A stretch of 64,000 bases of DNA from Dama dama. Its lineage: Eukaryota; Chordata; Mammalia; Artiodactyla; Cervidae. Positions 1-10,121 of the stretch are shown in pieces (within the stretch, counting starts at the first letter, position 1; each line of letters opens with the position of its first letter). The notes beneath the pieces were generated by a model. The model saw only the letters and a list, made by a program, of their open reading frames with translations, had not been told where the DNA came from and searched no databases. A program made the position numbers and the translations under genes. The stretch lies in contig NC_083693.1 in NCBI RefSeq assembly GCF_033118175.1, positions 23,032,481 to 23,096,480 on the forward strand. The letters run 5' to 3'.

Positions 1-1274
1 TGCTGTTCTTCCTGGGATCTCGGCTCCTCTGTCTTTTCCTCACCCCTTTCTTAGGGACGCTTTCCCCACCCCACCGGCTGGTTCTTCCCCAGCGCACTCT
101 CACAGCACTGACTGGGTATTATAGTTCTGCTATTTTATTTTGATGTGATGCTCTGCCTGTATCCTCACTTAAGACCATCAGGTCCGTAGACAGGGTCGAT
201 GTCTTCCTCCATCGATTCCTGTATCCTACCTGTGGTGCCAGGCACAGAGCAGGCGCTGAACACACACTTGTCGAAAGAATGAATGAGTCAACACCGAATG
301 TCGGAAGTAGTGCTGGGTTCTGAGGACCAACGTTGATAACCAATTACTTAGCACCGTTATTGCCATCTAGCGGTCACTGAGGTTCCTGTGCCATCCGGCC
401 CGTTCTCTGTCTTGATTGCCCTCGAGAGAGACCTGTCAACAGTGCTCCCGAAGGGAATCAAAACATGAATAATAGATTCTAGTTGAGAATTTGCCTTGTT
501 TGCCGTATTGTCGTAGGTACTCAGGACTCTGCCTACCTGATTCCTCAGCAGAGGGCGTGCAAGCTGCCTTCCCAAGGTCTCAGGCTAAGGAGGAGACTTG
601 GAGTTCAACAGCAGGGTAGAGAGGCTGTGTTTTCCCACTTGTCCCACTGCTTCTGTGTTTCTGCTATTTATTACATGTAACATACGCATAGGAAAACTGC
701 AGTTGTTGTAGAGGTTGCAGAGGGATTGCACAAAACTCCTTTCAGTGGCAGAAAATATATTTTGTAGCCAGAGAAGCTTTTAGGGGGCTCATGTGGTTTA
801 ATAACACGTCTGAATTCATAGACAAACGCTGTGAATAACTGGTTATGCTGCAACCAGTGAGGGCTTTGATTTTAAAGGCCCCGGGATAATTTGATGTGCA
901 GTGTTTCTGGATGGTTCACAGGTCTTTCTTGACATATCTTTCCTAGGCTTTTTGACTTTGTGGCCTAGGCAACTATGGCCGTCAAGTCTCTACAAAGTTT
1001 CAGGTCTTTTATGGAGTAAGTTTTTTTTTTACATCTTCATAAACTGCCTTTGAGGTCTGTGGTAAACAGATCTACCTCAAATGTTTTTTGAAACAAGATA
1101 GAATATATGTGAAGTGTATAAAACAGTAGTTCTTTGCTTTATGTTCTTGACAAGTTTATGCAAGTAAATTTGGAGGAGTGGGTAAATTTGATAACATTTT
1201 CTTTCTATCTATTGAGTAAATTGTGCACTTACTGAGGAGCCAAAGAAGTTAGTAAAGAAGCCAAAGAAAGGGAA
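1..1274. other. Mostly single-copy non-coding stretch
   Basis: Apart from the L2 end annotated separately, I see no recognisable repeat or exon. Short open frames on both strands show no domain, codon periodicity or splice context. The left edge of the window cuts this stretch, so an exon lying just upstream cannot be excluded. Confidence 0.5.
165..293 (+). mobile_element. L2 LINE 3' end
   Basis: The diagnostic L2 tail is present: a 'caggcacagagcaggcgctg' block followed by a degenerate copy of the terminal 'tgaatgaatga' motif. It is an ancient mammalian CR1-like LINE relic and is not coding. Confidence 0.65.
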
Positions 1275-1462
1275 AGTCGCTCAGTCGTGTCTGACTCTTT
1301 GTGACCCCATGGACGGGCCATACTGTCCATGGAATTCTCCAGGCCAGAATACTAGAGTGAGTAGTGTTTCCCTTCTCTAGGGGATCTTCCCAACCCAGGG
1401 ATCAAACCCAGGTCTCCCACACTGCTGGTGGATTCTTTCCCAGCTGAGCCACAAGGAAGCCC
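1275..1462 (-). mobile_element. Bov-tA SINE
   Basis: Ruminant SINE read on the minus strand. The tail begins with the 'cgctcagtcgtgtctgactc' signature shared with the BovB 3' end. The tRNA-Glu-derived head ends at the right, with a degenerate 'cacaaggaagccc'. It is diverged from the consensus. Confidence 0.9.
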
Positions 1463-1479
1463 AAAGGAACCAAAGTAAT

Positions 1480-1830
1480 AACTAAAAATGATCTGTGGTA
1501 TAGCACAGGGAATTATACTCAGTGGTCTGTGAAGGTCTCCATGGGAAAAGCACTGAAAAAAGAGCGGATGGGGACTTCGCTGGTGGTTCAGTGGTTAAGA
1601 CTTCCAGTGCAGGTGATGTGGGTTTGATCCCTGGTCTGGGAACTAAGATCCCACACGCCACGCAGCACGGGAAGCTAGGATCCCCCCAAGTACTGATTGG
1701 CGTGGCCAAAAAAATAAAGTAAAAAAGAATGGATTTGTGAGTATGTGTAACTGAATCACTTTGCTGCACATGTGAAACTAACACGGCGTTGTAAAGCAGC
1801 TATACCCCAATATTACAGTTTAAGAAAGAA
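1480..1830 (+). mobile_element. L1 3' UTR fragment, split by a CHR-2 SINE
   Basis: The 3' end of a cetartiodactyl L1 is recognisable on both sides of the inner SINE: 'tagcacagggaattatactc' on the left and 'taactgaatcactttgctgc' with 'ctataccccaatatta' on the right. It is 5' truncated and non-coding. Confidence 0.75.
1570..1720 (+). mobile_element. CHR-2-type SINE nested in L1
   Basis: The sequence begins 'ggggacttcgctggtggttc', has the tRNA box-B-like 'gggtttgatccctggt' and ends 'gtggccaaaaaaataaag'. A 14-bp target-site duplication, 12 of 14 identical, lies at 1556-1569 and 1721-1734 inside the L1, so the SINE is younger than the L1 3' end. Confidence 0.8.
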
Positions 1831-1944
1831 ATGGGAAAAAGAGGAGCCAGGGTGTTAACTTTAATCAGCAAGTTGGGTGGGAGAACAAGAAATGTGCTGT
1901 TTAAAAGACGCCGTGGTGAATTACGTTATAAGGATAAAGTTTTA

Positions 1945-2095
1945 AGCTTGAACTTGCATCAGTATCACCTCGCTCGCAGGGGCCCCGGCCCTAATATCTA
2001 ATTCCCATGGGCTTGAGAATTTGCATGTTTAACCAGCTCCCAGGGAATGCTGATGTGGCCGCTCCAGGGACCGCCCTTTGACAACTAGAGCAGTG
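1945..2095 (+). mobile_element. hAT-Charlie relic (MER5A-like)
   Basis: The pattern 'gcatcagtatcacct' then 'cttgagaatttgcatgttt' then 'agctcccagggaatgctgat' then a near-terminal 'ccctttgacaactagagca' matches the MER5A non-autonomous DNA transposon as I remember it. It is ancient and immobile. Confidence 0.5.
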
Positions 2096-2107
2096 TGTTA
2101 TCATTGT

Positions 2108-2309
2108 TTAGTTGCTCAGTGGTATCCAACTCTTTGTGACCCCATGGACTGTAGCCCGCCAGGCTCCTCTGTCCATGGGATTCTCCAGGCAAGAATACTG
2201 GAGTGGGTTGCCATTTCCTTCTCCAGGGGAGCTTCCCGACTGACAGATCGAACCCACGTGTCCTGCATTGGCAGACAGATTCTTTACTGCTGCGCCACCA
2301 GGGAAGCCC
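2108..2309 (-). mobile_element. Bov-tA SINE
   Basis: Full-length minus-strand copy. The BovB-like tail sits at the left and a well-preserved tRNA-derived head ends 'ccaccagggaagccca' at the right. It overlaps open frames on both strands that are only SINE translations. Confidence 0.93.
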
Positions 2310-2685
2310 ACTAGAGGGGTGACCTACACCCTGATTTACTGCTGTTTCCTGCTTTCTGTCTTTGGACAGGTCAGGATTCCCCAGGCTTCACTGCTACCCC
2401 TCCGCCCCGCTTTGGAGGGAAGCAGGACAGAGGGATTCCCTTCCAGCTTCGGTCTCCGTGGCTCAGACCAGGCAGCAGTCAGTGAGCCTGAGCTGGCTCC
2501 CCTGATACCCCGGAGTCCTTCGTTGATAACCTCTGCTGTGGCCAGGTGAGGATCTCACACTGGTGGCCTCGGGAGGTCCTCTGGTCCAATGGTGTTGGCT
2601 CACGTGGCGGTTCTGGAAATGTCTGTGTCTGCCCCCTGTTGATGTGTGCATTTAAGACCTTTGGTGGAGGCTGTCATCATTTCTT
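2310..2685. other. Single-copy non-coding stretch
   Basis: Moderately GC-rich sequence with no repeat signature, no recognisable protein similarity and no convincing splice-site pair. I see nothing further in it. Confidence 0.4.
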
Positions 2686-2687
2686 TC

Positions 2688-2873
2688 CCTTTTTTTTTTA
2701 AGAGTTGAATATTTAATTAATTAACTAATTTTTGGTTGCACTGGGTCTTCATTGCGACGCACGGGTCTAGTTGGTCTGAGGCTTGTGGGGTCTTAGTTCC
2801 CCGACCAGGGATCAGACCCGAGTCCCCTACACTGGAAGGTGGATTCTCAACCTCTGGACCAGCAGGGACGTCC
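2688..2873 (-). mobile_element. CHR SINE, internally shortened
   Basis: A T-rich left end (the A tail on the minus strand) is followed by 'ttggttgcactgggtcttca' and by 'ccgaccagggatcagacccg', ending 'agcagggacgtcc'. The central part of a full CHR-1 is missing. Confidence 0.85.
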
Positions 2874-3059
2874 TCTGGCATCACCTCTCCCCGAGGTTGT
2901 GCGCCCATGTCCTCTGGTTCTGGCCTCCTGCCTTTCTCCCTCAAGTCCAGTCTCCACACAGAAGCCAGAGCCCTCATAATACACAGGTTAGGTTGATGAT
3001 CTGCATAAACCTTTCAGAATATTTACTTATTCTTACAGAATAAAACCTGTTTTCAGCAT

Positions 3060-3290
3060 GGTACCTGAGGTCATTATGTCTGGCTTATCTCTCCATTCTC
3101 TTCACCAGTGCAGGTTTTTGATTTCTGACATCCTGAACTTTCTGCCTAGAATGTCCTCCTGTCATGTCTTTGCCTGTTTAATTCCTTTTTGTCTTTTTTG
3201 GCCCAAGGATAAGTCTTACATAACTGTGTGCGATTCTGGCACACAGAGGTTTATGGAAAGATTGGACAAATGCGTGAATGAATAAATAAG
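3060..3290 (+). mobile_element. L2 LINE 3' end
   Basis: The L2 signature 'tgcctagaatgtcctcctg' is followed about 110 bp later by 'ctggcacacagaggttta' and a 'gtgaatgaataaataag' tail. It is an ancient mammalian relic. Confidence 0.65.
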
Positions 3291-3304
3291 AATACACAAA
3301 ATGG

Positions 3305-3636
3305 ACTTTTAAAAATTGTGGTAAAATATAAAATTTACCATCTGAACTATTTTTTAGCATGTGTTAGGTTAAGTACATTCAAAGGCTTCCCAGGTGGCTC
3401 AGATAGTAAAGAATCCACCTGCAATGCAGGAGACCTGGGTCTGGAAGATCCCCTGGAGAAGGAAATGGCAACCTGCTCCGGTATTCTTGCCTGGAAAATC
3501 CCATGGACAGAGGAGCCTGGCGGACTACAGTCCATGGGGTTGCAAAGAGTTGGACATAACTGAGCGACTAAGCACACACAATATTCCACTGTATGTATAT
3601 ACCTTATCTTGTTTATCTTTTCATACAGAGAATGGA
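3305..3636 (-). mobile_element. L1M fragment, split by Bov-tA and internally deleted
   Basis: The left part 'aaaattgtggtaaaatata' is the minus-strand L1MA/B 3' region. The right part, 'aatattccactgtatgtata', is from further upstream in the same L1 family, so several hundred bases appear deleted near the SINE insertion point. Confidence 0.55.
3384..3581 (+). mobile_element. Bov-tA SINE
   Basis: Plus-strand copy starting 'ggcttcccaggtggctcaga'. It carries 'gcaatgcaggagacctgggt', the body 'ggagaaggaaatggcaacc' and the BovB-derived end 'aactgagcgactaagc'. It sits in an L1M. Confidence 0.93.
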
Positions 3637-3811
3637 TTTTTTTAAAGAAAAAATTAATTTTATTTATTTCTTTGACTGTACCAGGTTTTAGTTGCTGCCT
3701 GTGACCTCTCAGTTGTGGCATGTGGGATCTAGATCCCTGACCAGGGATTGAACCCGGGCCCCCTGCGTTGGAAGCTTGGAGTCTTAGCCACTGGACCACC
3801 AGGGAAGTCCC
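3637..3811 (-). mobile_element. CHR-2-type SINE with perfect target-site duplication
   Basis: Minus-strand CHR-2 ending 'ctggaccaccagggaagtcc'. An exact 11-bp duplication, 'cagagaatgga', occurs at 3626-3636 and 3812-3822. It proves insertion by target-primed reverse transcription and fixes both ends. Confidence 0.9.
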
Positions 3812-3839
3812 CAGAGAATGGACCTTTGTACAGAGACTT

Positions 3840-4220
3840 AATTTGCAGCATTGTTTGCAATAGCAAAAGGTTGGAGACCATCTAATTGTCTATGTGTAGG
3901 GGTTCAGTGATTTAAATAACTTTACAGTGGAATGCCGCGTGGCCGTGGTAAAGAGTGGGTCTCTCCATCTGTACTGACCGGGAACAGCCACCACGATAGA
4001 ATATTAAGGTAATGAAAGCTGTTCAGACCGCTTTGCTTTTGGTGTATGACCCAGACAAAACAGAAGCAGGGCATGTGCAGAGACCCACGTGCTTCCCCCA
4101 GTGCCAAGGCCGCCTCTGGGAGGCAGAACTCGACGATGTCCCTTTCTCTAGGTGCTTTTGTATATCTTTTGCATTTTGTACCAGGTATTAAATAAGAATA
4201 TTGAAAAGAAAGCAAATAAC
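3840..4220 (+). mobile_element. L1M 3' region relic
   Basis: The stretch 'gcagcattgtttgcaatagc' then 'aaaaggttggagaccatc' resembles the conserved 3' region of old L1M elements. The right boundary is uncertain because the sequence becomes highly diverged. Confidence 0.5.
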
Positions 4221-4544
4221 CTTGTCCAGAGACAAGTGCTTAGTTCCCTGTAGGTCTCACATGATGAAAGATGCTTTATGCTTACGAAAAATTATTAAGT
4301 CTGTAAGAAAGACCCAAATTAAATTAAACTTGGTTAGTCAATTCTCTTGATTCTCAGGAAAGATTAACCTTGGATCTAATTCTTTGACCACCTCAGGAAC
4401 TTTATCATAACTGAATCTTAGCAATGGTATAGCGATCAGATCTATGCGATTCACCTGAAAAAGTTCCATCCAGATGAATTTAAGGACAAAGCCTCAGCTT
4501 TCGACCCTGTGCCTCTCAGTAGCTGTTCTTTATTTCATTTTTAA

Positions 4545-4844
4545 AAAGACTTTACCCTTTTATTTATTTTTGGCTGTGCTGGGTCTTTGTTGCCGTGTGG
4601 GATTTTCTTAGTTGTGGGTGTGGGCTTCTCATTGTGGTGGAATCTCTTGTAGCGGAGTGCAGGCCGTGGGGCACACGGGCTTCAGTAGTTGTGGTTGCCC
4701 GGCTCCATAGCACAGGTTCAGGAGCCGTGGTGGACCGGCCTAGATGCTCTGAGGCTTGTGGGATCTTCCTGGATTAGGGATCAGACCCGTGTCTCCTGCA
4801 TTGGCCGGCAGATTCTTTAACCACGGAGCCACCAGGGAAGCCCC
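4545..4844 (-). mobile_element. CHR-1 SINE, full length
   Basis: About 300 bp of minus-strand CHR-1. It runs from 'ggctgtgctgggtctttgtt' through 'gggcttctcattgtggtgg' and 'cttcagtagttgtggttgcc' to 'agccaccagggaagccccc'. It directly abuts a BovB tail, and the two share one flanking duplication. Confidence 0.92.
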
Positions 4845-4852
4845 CCTCTGTC

Positions 4853-5236
4853 AGTTCAGTTCAGTCGCTCAGTCGTGTCCGACTCTTTGCGACCCCATGA
4901 ATCGCAGCACGTCAGGCCTCCCTGTCCATCACCAACTCCGGGAGTTTACTCAAACTCATGCCCATCGAGTTGGTGATGCCATCCAGCCATCTCATCCTCT
5001 GTCGTCCCCTTCTGCTCCTGCCCCCAATCCCTGCCAGCATTAGGGTCTTTTCCAATGAGTCAACTCTTCGCATGAGGTGGCCAAAGTATTGGAGTTTCAG
5101 CTTTGTGTTCAATGAACACCCAGGACTGATCTCCCTTAGGATGGACTGGTTGGATCTCCTCATAATCCAAGGGACTCTCAAGAGTCTTCTCCAAAACCAC
5201 AGTTCAAAAGCATCAATTTTTCGGTGCTCAGCTTTG
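4853..5236 (-). mobile_element. BovB (RTE) LINE 3' fragment
   Basis: Minus-strand BovB 3' end starting with the terminal 'cagttcagttcagtcgctca'. The encoded ORF2 C-terminus is interrupted. It is 5' truncated. A 13-bp repeat, 'ctcagtagctgtt', at 4515-4527 and 5237-5249 brackets this fragment together with the adjoining CHR-1. Confidence 0.92.
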
Positions 5237-5249
5237 CTCAGTAGCTGTT

Positions 5250-5500
5250 TAATGCAGGTTTCTGAGCGACTGCTCCTTTAAAGCAATCTGAAGCAGCAAG
5301 GAGAGCTGCTTTGAGATGAATTTGATAGCCTGGGCCCAAAGGGGCCATGGTCTCTGGATTGGGGTAAAGGATAGGCCTAGCCTGCAAGATGAATGTTTGT
5401 TCATGACTTAAGTACCTATTTGCATTAATTGCCATCATCTGTATCACTGTCTCATCAATGCCCGAACAAGGCAGGCCCATCTTCCAGTCTTTCCTGTGAC
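5250..5500. other. Single-copy non-coding stretch
   Basis: No repeat or exon signature recognised. A 90-codon minus-strand frame crosses it but has no domain or initiation context. Confidence 0.35.
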
Positions 5501-5578
5501 CTAGGTTCAATTCCTGGCCGGGGAACTAAGATCCCACATGCCATGTTGCACAGCTAAAAACACGCAGACAAAAAACAC
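5500..5578 (+). mobile_element. CHR-2 SINE 3' fragment
   Basis: Only the second half of a CHR-2 is present: 'aggttcaattcctggccggg', 'gaactaagatcccacatgcc' and an A-rich tail. It is 5' truncated. Confidence 0.75.
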
Positions 5579-5605
5579 CAAGACTGCCTCTCTCCTGCTT
5601 CTTTC

Positions 5606-6090
5606 TGTTGCAGGAAGGGGGACCGCTTCCAGGGCCCGAGAGTGGGCTCTTGTCTAACACTCAGAAATGAATTGTCCAAGGAGACACACTTGCTGACGAA
5701 GCAAGAGACTTTATTGGGAAGGGGCACCCAGGTGGTGAGCAGGAGGGTGAGGGAACCCAGGAGGACTGCTCTGCCACGTGGCTCAGAGTCTTGGATTTTA
5801 TGGTGATGGGATTTGTTTCCAAGTTGTCTCTGGCCCATCATTCTAACTCCGGGTCCTTCCTGGCAGTACGTGGATCGAGAAGGATGGTTTCCAATGAGAA
5901 GGATTCTGGGAGGCTGGTAGGACATATGGACTGGAGTCTCCTGCCTCCTTTTGACCTTTCCCAAATTCTTCCCATTGGTGGTGGCTTGTTAGTTCCATGT
6001 TCATTACCAGGACCTCCTGGTAAAATAACTTATGCAGATGGTTACAGCGGTGCCGGGGTGGGCAGTTTCAGCCAGTGGTTTCCCCTAACA
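5606..6090 (-). mobile_element. Solo LTR of a ruminant endogenous retrovirus, gamma-like
   Basis: A 485-bp block with TG...CA ends when read on the minus strand (tgttagggg ... ctgcaaca). Minus-strand signals are in LTR order: a TATA-like ataaaat near 5797, then an AATAAA signal at 5710-5715 followed by an R/U5-like segment. There are no internal gag, pol or env sequences on either side, so it is a solo LTR. I did not find a matching 4-6 bp target duplication: the flanks are ctttc and cttcc, similar but not identical. The family name is not certain. Confidence 0.75.
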
Positions 6091-6486
6091 CTTCCTTTAA
6101 CTGTATTTCAATGACAGGCAGTAAGAATGGATTCACTTCTAAGAGGGTACATATAGCATAGGAACCAAATGATACAGTGCAGGAAGAGATGGTGATGTGT
6201 TTGAATGTCAGTGATGTGGACAGAGAATGGCGCCTGTCACATTAATAAACAGAGGAAGCTATTGCCATCAAACCATCGACCACTGCAGCTGCCTCGATGG
6301 AGCACCCTGAGGGGATTCAGGATGGAGAAAAACAGAATATGGCCCTAGATAGCTAAGGTGTGTATCAGAGGAATAATTTCACTAAGCCCAAACTCTTGCA
6401 TCTTCCCATCCATAAAGTGCTAAATTCATTAACTTGAGATTTTTCTTTAATTAACAGTAATCTTTGATGTTTGACTACCTGAGTTT
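6091..6486. other. Single-copy non-coding stretch
   Basis: AT-rich sequence downstream of the LTR, with no recognised repeat, exon or RNA gene. Confidence 0.4.
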
Positions 6487-6497
6487 TTTGTTTGTTC

Positions 6498-6785
6498 ATT
6501 AAAAAAATTTTTTTAAATTTATTTTTGACTGTGCTGGGTCTTCATTGCTGTGAAGGCTTTTCTCTATTTGCGGTGAGTGGGGGCTGCTCTGTAGTAGCGA
6601 TGCACGGGCTTCTCATTGCGGTGGCTTCTTGTTGCAGAACACGGACTCTAGGGTGTGTGGGCTCAGTAGTTGTGGCACGTGGGCTTAGTTGCTCTGAGGC
6701 ATGTGGGGTCTTTGCAGATCAGGGATCGAACTCGTGTGTCTTACATCAGCAGGTGGATTCTTTACCACTGAGAAGGGAAGCCCCA
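6498..6785 (-). mobile_element. CHR-1 SINE with target-site duplication
   Basis: A near-full-length minus-strand CHR-1 runs from 'gactgtgctgggtcttcatt' to 'gagaagggaagcccca'. It is bracketed by 'tttgtttgttc' at 6487-6497 and 6786-6796, an 11-bp perfect duplication. Confidence 0.9.
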
Positions 6786-6796
6786 TTTGTTTGTTC

Positions 6797-7330
6797 GTTT
6801 GTTTTGCAAAAGCTCCTATATATTCTGGCTCCTCCCTTACCTCTTTGGAATAGTCCCTCAGATGCTGTAAGCATCCCAGAATTAAGTCCCCACTAAGTCC
6901 ACCAAATAAAGCATAGTTCTCAAATTTTAGGTTGTGCAGTTGTTTTCAGTCAACAGGGAGTGTAATGTATCCACTCAAATCAGGGGTTATAGGTCTCTAT
7001 GGGGTTAAGAGTCACTGGGAGCTTGTCAGAGACAAGCGGGATCTTTGGCAGCCAGGACCAAGCCACTTCCTACTGATATTTAGCCTGTAGATGCAGAAGC
7101 GCCTGTTCTTTCCACTAAGACCCACGAACTTTGTGAAACTCGGTTTCATGTTTCAAACACAAAATTGTCACCCCAGCCCCTGAGTGAGGTAGCTAAAGTG
7201 GAAGGAGCTGAGATGTGGTGATGACCCTGGGTCCATCACTTTCCAGGGGAGCCACTCTGCACAGCAGGAACTTGAGATTTTTTTCCAGTGTAAAGTGGGG
7301 CTGATTGTATAGGGCTATGGATTTAGCAAG
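6797..7330. other. Single-copy non-coding stretch
   Basis: No repeat family recognised and no coding signal. Open frames are short and unsupported. Confidence 0.4.
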
Positions 7331-7537
7331 GCTTCCCAGGTGGCTGAGTGGTAAAGAATCTGCCTGCCAATGCAAGAGACGTGGGTTCTATCCCTGGATC
7401 AGGAAGATCCCCTGGAGGAGGAAATGGCAATCCATGCTGGCATACTTGCCTGGGAAATCCCACGGACAGAGGAGGCTGGTGGGCTACAGTCCATGGGGTC
7501 GCAAAGAGTTGGACATGACTGAGTGACTGAGCATGCA
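7331..7537 (+). mobile_element. Bov-tA SINE
   Basis: Complete plus-strand copy with the head 'ggcttcccaggtggctgagt' and the tail 'gacatgactgagtgactgag', ending in a short gcatgcatgcat tract. Imperfect flanks, 'tttagcaa' and 'tttaacaa', may be its duplication. Confidence 0.93.
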
Positions 7538-8245
7538 TGCATGGGTTTAACAAAGTTCTGTTGAAACTGAGAGCCTGCTGGATCTGCTCCTTTGACTTGC
7601 GGTGGATGGGGGAGGAAAGGAAGGAAGAGAAAGGACTGCACTTCTTGGATTGGAACGTGGTGGGTCTCTGGCCATCCGGTGGCTTGACGGCTGCTGTGCA
7701 AGTGGCTCCCCATCTCTGAACTGTGCTAATCAAACAATTCAAAAGGTTTGCCCGCCTTGATGGAAGAATGTGTAAATCTGACTCAATTCACAGCATCTCT
7801 TAACAGTTAGATTGAAACTGCATCTCATTTAAGCTCATTCATAACCGTCATTGATGGAAATAGCAGCAAATGTGGAGGAGCCCACCACAAGGCCTGATAA
7901 TTACCTCACAATGAAAACCCAACTGTAGGAACATCACCGTTGCCATGACAACCACGAGGGAAGCCTGGTTGCCCAGTTACCTATGTTACCAGATGTCAGT
8001 GGCGCCTGAGTCTTAGCTTTGAATGAGCCTCAGGAGCACAATGGGGAAAGGCAATGGGAACTGTATGAGTGGTTTAGAATGAAAGAATCTCGCTGCACCC
8101 ACGGGGATCTTTTATATCCTTTTATTTTGTTTTTAGCCCTGATGGGTTCATGAAGAGTCTATCTCATTGCAGGACCATTGAGTTGTCATCTTGGAGCCAG
8201 AGAGTTCTAAAATGACTCCTTCTCTGAACGGCCTTTCTTTTTTCA
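7538..8245. other. Single-copy non-coding stretch
   Basis: About 700 bp without a recognised repeat. It includes 'acatcaccgttgccatgaca' and similar unclassified sequence. No exon or RNA gene is supported. Confidence 0.4.
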
Positions 8246-8279
8246 TTTAAATAGTCTTTGTTTAATTAAAAAAAAATAA

Positions 8280-8640
8280 GGGCTTCCCTGATGGTTCAGT
8301 GGTAAAGAATCTGCCTGCCAGTGTAGGCGACATAGGTTCGATCCCTGGTCCAGGAAGATCCCACATACCACAGAACAACTAAGCCCATCTCCACAACTAC
8401 TGAGCCTGTGCTCTAGAGCCTGGGAGCCAAAGCTACTGAGCCCACTCATCACAACTACTGAAGCCCTCAAACCTAGGGCCTGTCTGTGCTCCGCAACAAG
8501 AGAGGCCACCACAATAAGTCCATGCAGCACAATTAGAGAGTAGCCCCCACTCTCCCACACCTAGAGAAAGCGCCCAGGCTGCCATGAAGACCCAGCACAG
8601 CCAAAAATAAAGAAATTAAAATTATATAAAAAAATTTAAA
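8280..8640 (+). mobile_element. CHR-1 SINE, full length
   Basis: Plus-strand CHR-1. The head is 'gggcttccctgatggttcag', box-B-like 'ggttcgatccctggtc' follows, then the CHR body 'aacaactaagcccatc', the end 'gacccagcacagccaaaaat' and a long A-rich tail. Both flanks are A-rich, so the duplication cannot be delimited. Confidence 0.92.
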
Positions 8641-8659
8641 AACACGTAGAGCAAATATG

Positions 8660-9690
8660 TGGTTTAAGCCTCAAAAATGCAAAAGGTATAAAGGAAGCTC
8701 TCTTTCTCATCGTTGCTCTCCATCTACCTTTTTCCTGTCTTGCCCCAGAGATATTTTTTAATGTGTGTACAAGTCAATACAAGAACTATTCCTTTCCCTT
8801 TTATTTTTACACAAAAGAATATATAATATACACGAAAGAATAATGTATCACACACACTGTTCTGCACCTTGCTTTTTGCCTTCATGAATCTTGATGTTGT
8901 CTCATGTCAATATGTAGAGTGTTTCCTCAATCTTTTTAAAGTACAAAGTATTCCATTATATGAATGTGCCAAATGTATAAAAGCAGCTTCTGTTGATGGG
9001 CGTTAAGGCTGTTTTCAAGACTTTACCATCACAAAGATGGTTGCAAAGATGGGCCTTAACTTAATGCCATTTTGCATGTGTGAGTTATCTGGAGAATAAT
9101 TTCTAGATGTAACTTTCCCAGGTGTATAGGTTTGTCATTTTAAAGTGTCATCCATAGATCCTGAGCTGATTTGCATCCCCTTAGTAAAGAATGTGAAGCC
9201 ATTTCTCACAGCCTCATGGAGTGTCTTGTCAAACTTTTGAAAGGTTTGTGCCAAATTGGTCTGTGAGAAGTGGTATCTTGGTAGGGTTACAATCTGCATT
9301 TTTCTTGTATGTATTTACTTTTAGTGAGCTGTCTATTCAGAAGGGCTTCCCTCATAGCTCAGTTGGTAAATCATCTGCCTGCTATTGAATCCAGGAGACC
9401 CGGGTTCAATTCCTGAGTTGGGAAGATCCCCTGGAGAAGGAAATGGCAATCCACTCCAGTATTCCTGCCTGCAGAATCCCATGAACAGAGGAGCCTGGTG
9501 GGCTACAGTCCATGGGATCGCAAGAGTTGGACACAACTTAGCAACTAAACCATCACCACCACCATCTATTCAGAGGCTTTGCCTATTTTTCTGTGGTGTT
9601 GTTGGCCTTTTTTCTTAGAGGGAACTCTTAACATATTAAGGAGATTAGCCTTTTGTGATGAGTTTCAAAGTTTTTTTTTCTTCCAATTTG
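8660..9690 (-). mobile_element. L1M 3' region relic, split by Bov-tA
   Basis: Degenerate minus-strand L1M: 'gttctgcaccttgctttttg', then 'aaagtattccattatatgaa', then 'gtgagaagtggtatcttggt', in the order expected for the antisense of the L1M ORF2/3' end. No open frame survives. Confidence 0.65.
9342..9564 (+). mobile_element. Bov-tA SINE with target-site duplication
   Basis: Plus-strand copy inserted in the L1M relic. A 10-bp duplication, 'tctattcaga', lies at 9332-9341 and 9565-9574. The tail ends in an accaccaccat-type simple repeat instead of poly(A). Confidence 0.93.
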
Positions 9691-9704
9691 TCATTTATGT
9701 TTGA

Positions 9705-9885
9705 CTTTTGACAGTATAGCGTAATGGATCAGAGAACGGGTTCTTGCGCCTCACTGTCTAGCTTCAGGTTCTGGCTCTGCCCATAAATAGGCAGTGTGGC
9801 TTTGGACGCTTGCTTCTTTGTGCTTTGTCTCCCTCCTCTTTGAAATGGGAATCGTAGTAACAACCTTGTATGGCTTTTTAATCTT
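9705..9885 (+). mobile_element. MIR SINE
   Basis: Order of matches to MIR: 'cagtatagcgtaatggatca', 'ggttctggctctgcccataa', 'gtggctttggacgcttgctt' and 'ctttgaaatgggaatcgtag'. It is an ancient mammalian tRNA-derived SINE. Confidence 0.75.
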
Positions 9886-9995
9886 TTTACATATCTTGAA
9901 ATGGTCTCATCTCAATCTGTAAAGTGCTTCATCACTCTTTCTAGAGGGCAAAGTATTCCATTATATGGATGTGCCAAATACTATTCAACCAGTTT
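9886..9995 (-). mobile_element. L1M fragment
   Basis: The 'gtctcatctcaatctgtaaa' to 'gtattccattatatggatgt' part parallels 8890-8975 in the neighbouring L1M. It is therefore a second piece of the same or a related element, displaced by the MIR. Confidence 0.5.
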
Positions 9996-10121
9996 CTGTG
10001 AAGAGTAAATCCTTATTATATTTAAAGTGTCCTTAACAATACTCTCATTATAACATAGTAAATTCTTTATTCTTTTATTTTTTTATAGTAAATTCTATAT
10101 ATGATACCTATTATTATTTAA

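Noticed and set aside
3900..4300. Twin-primed (inverted) L1 together with the minus-strand piece at 3305-3636
   Set aside because: The two pieces are separated by a CHR-2 and come from old, diverged L1M sequence. No joint or common duplication could be seen.
5606..6090. Intact endogenous provirus
   Set aside because: Only the LTR is present; no internal viral coding sequence lies on either side.
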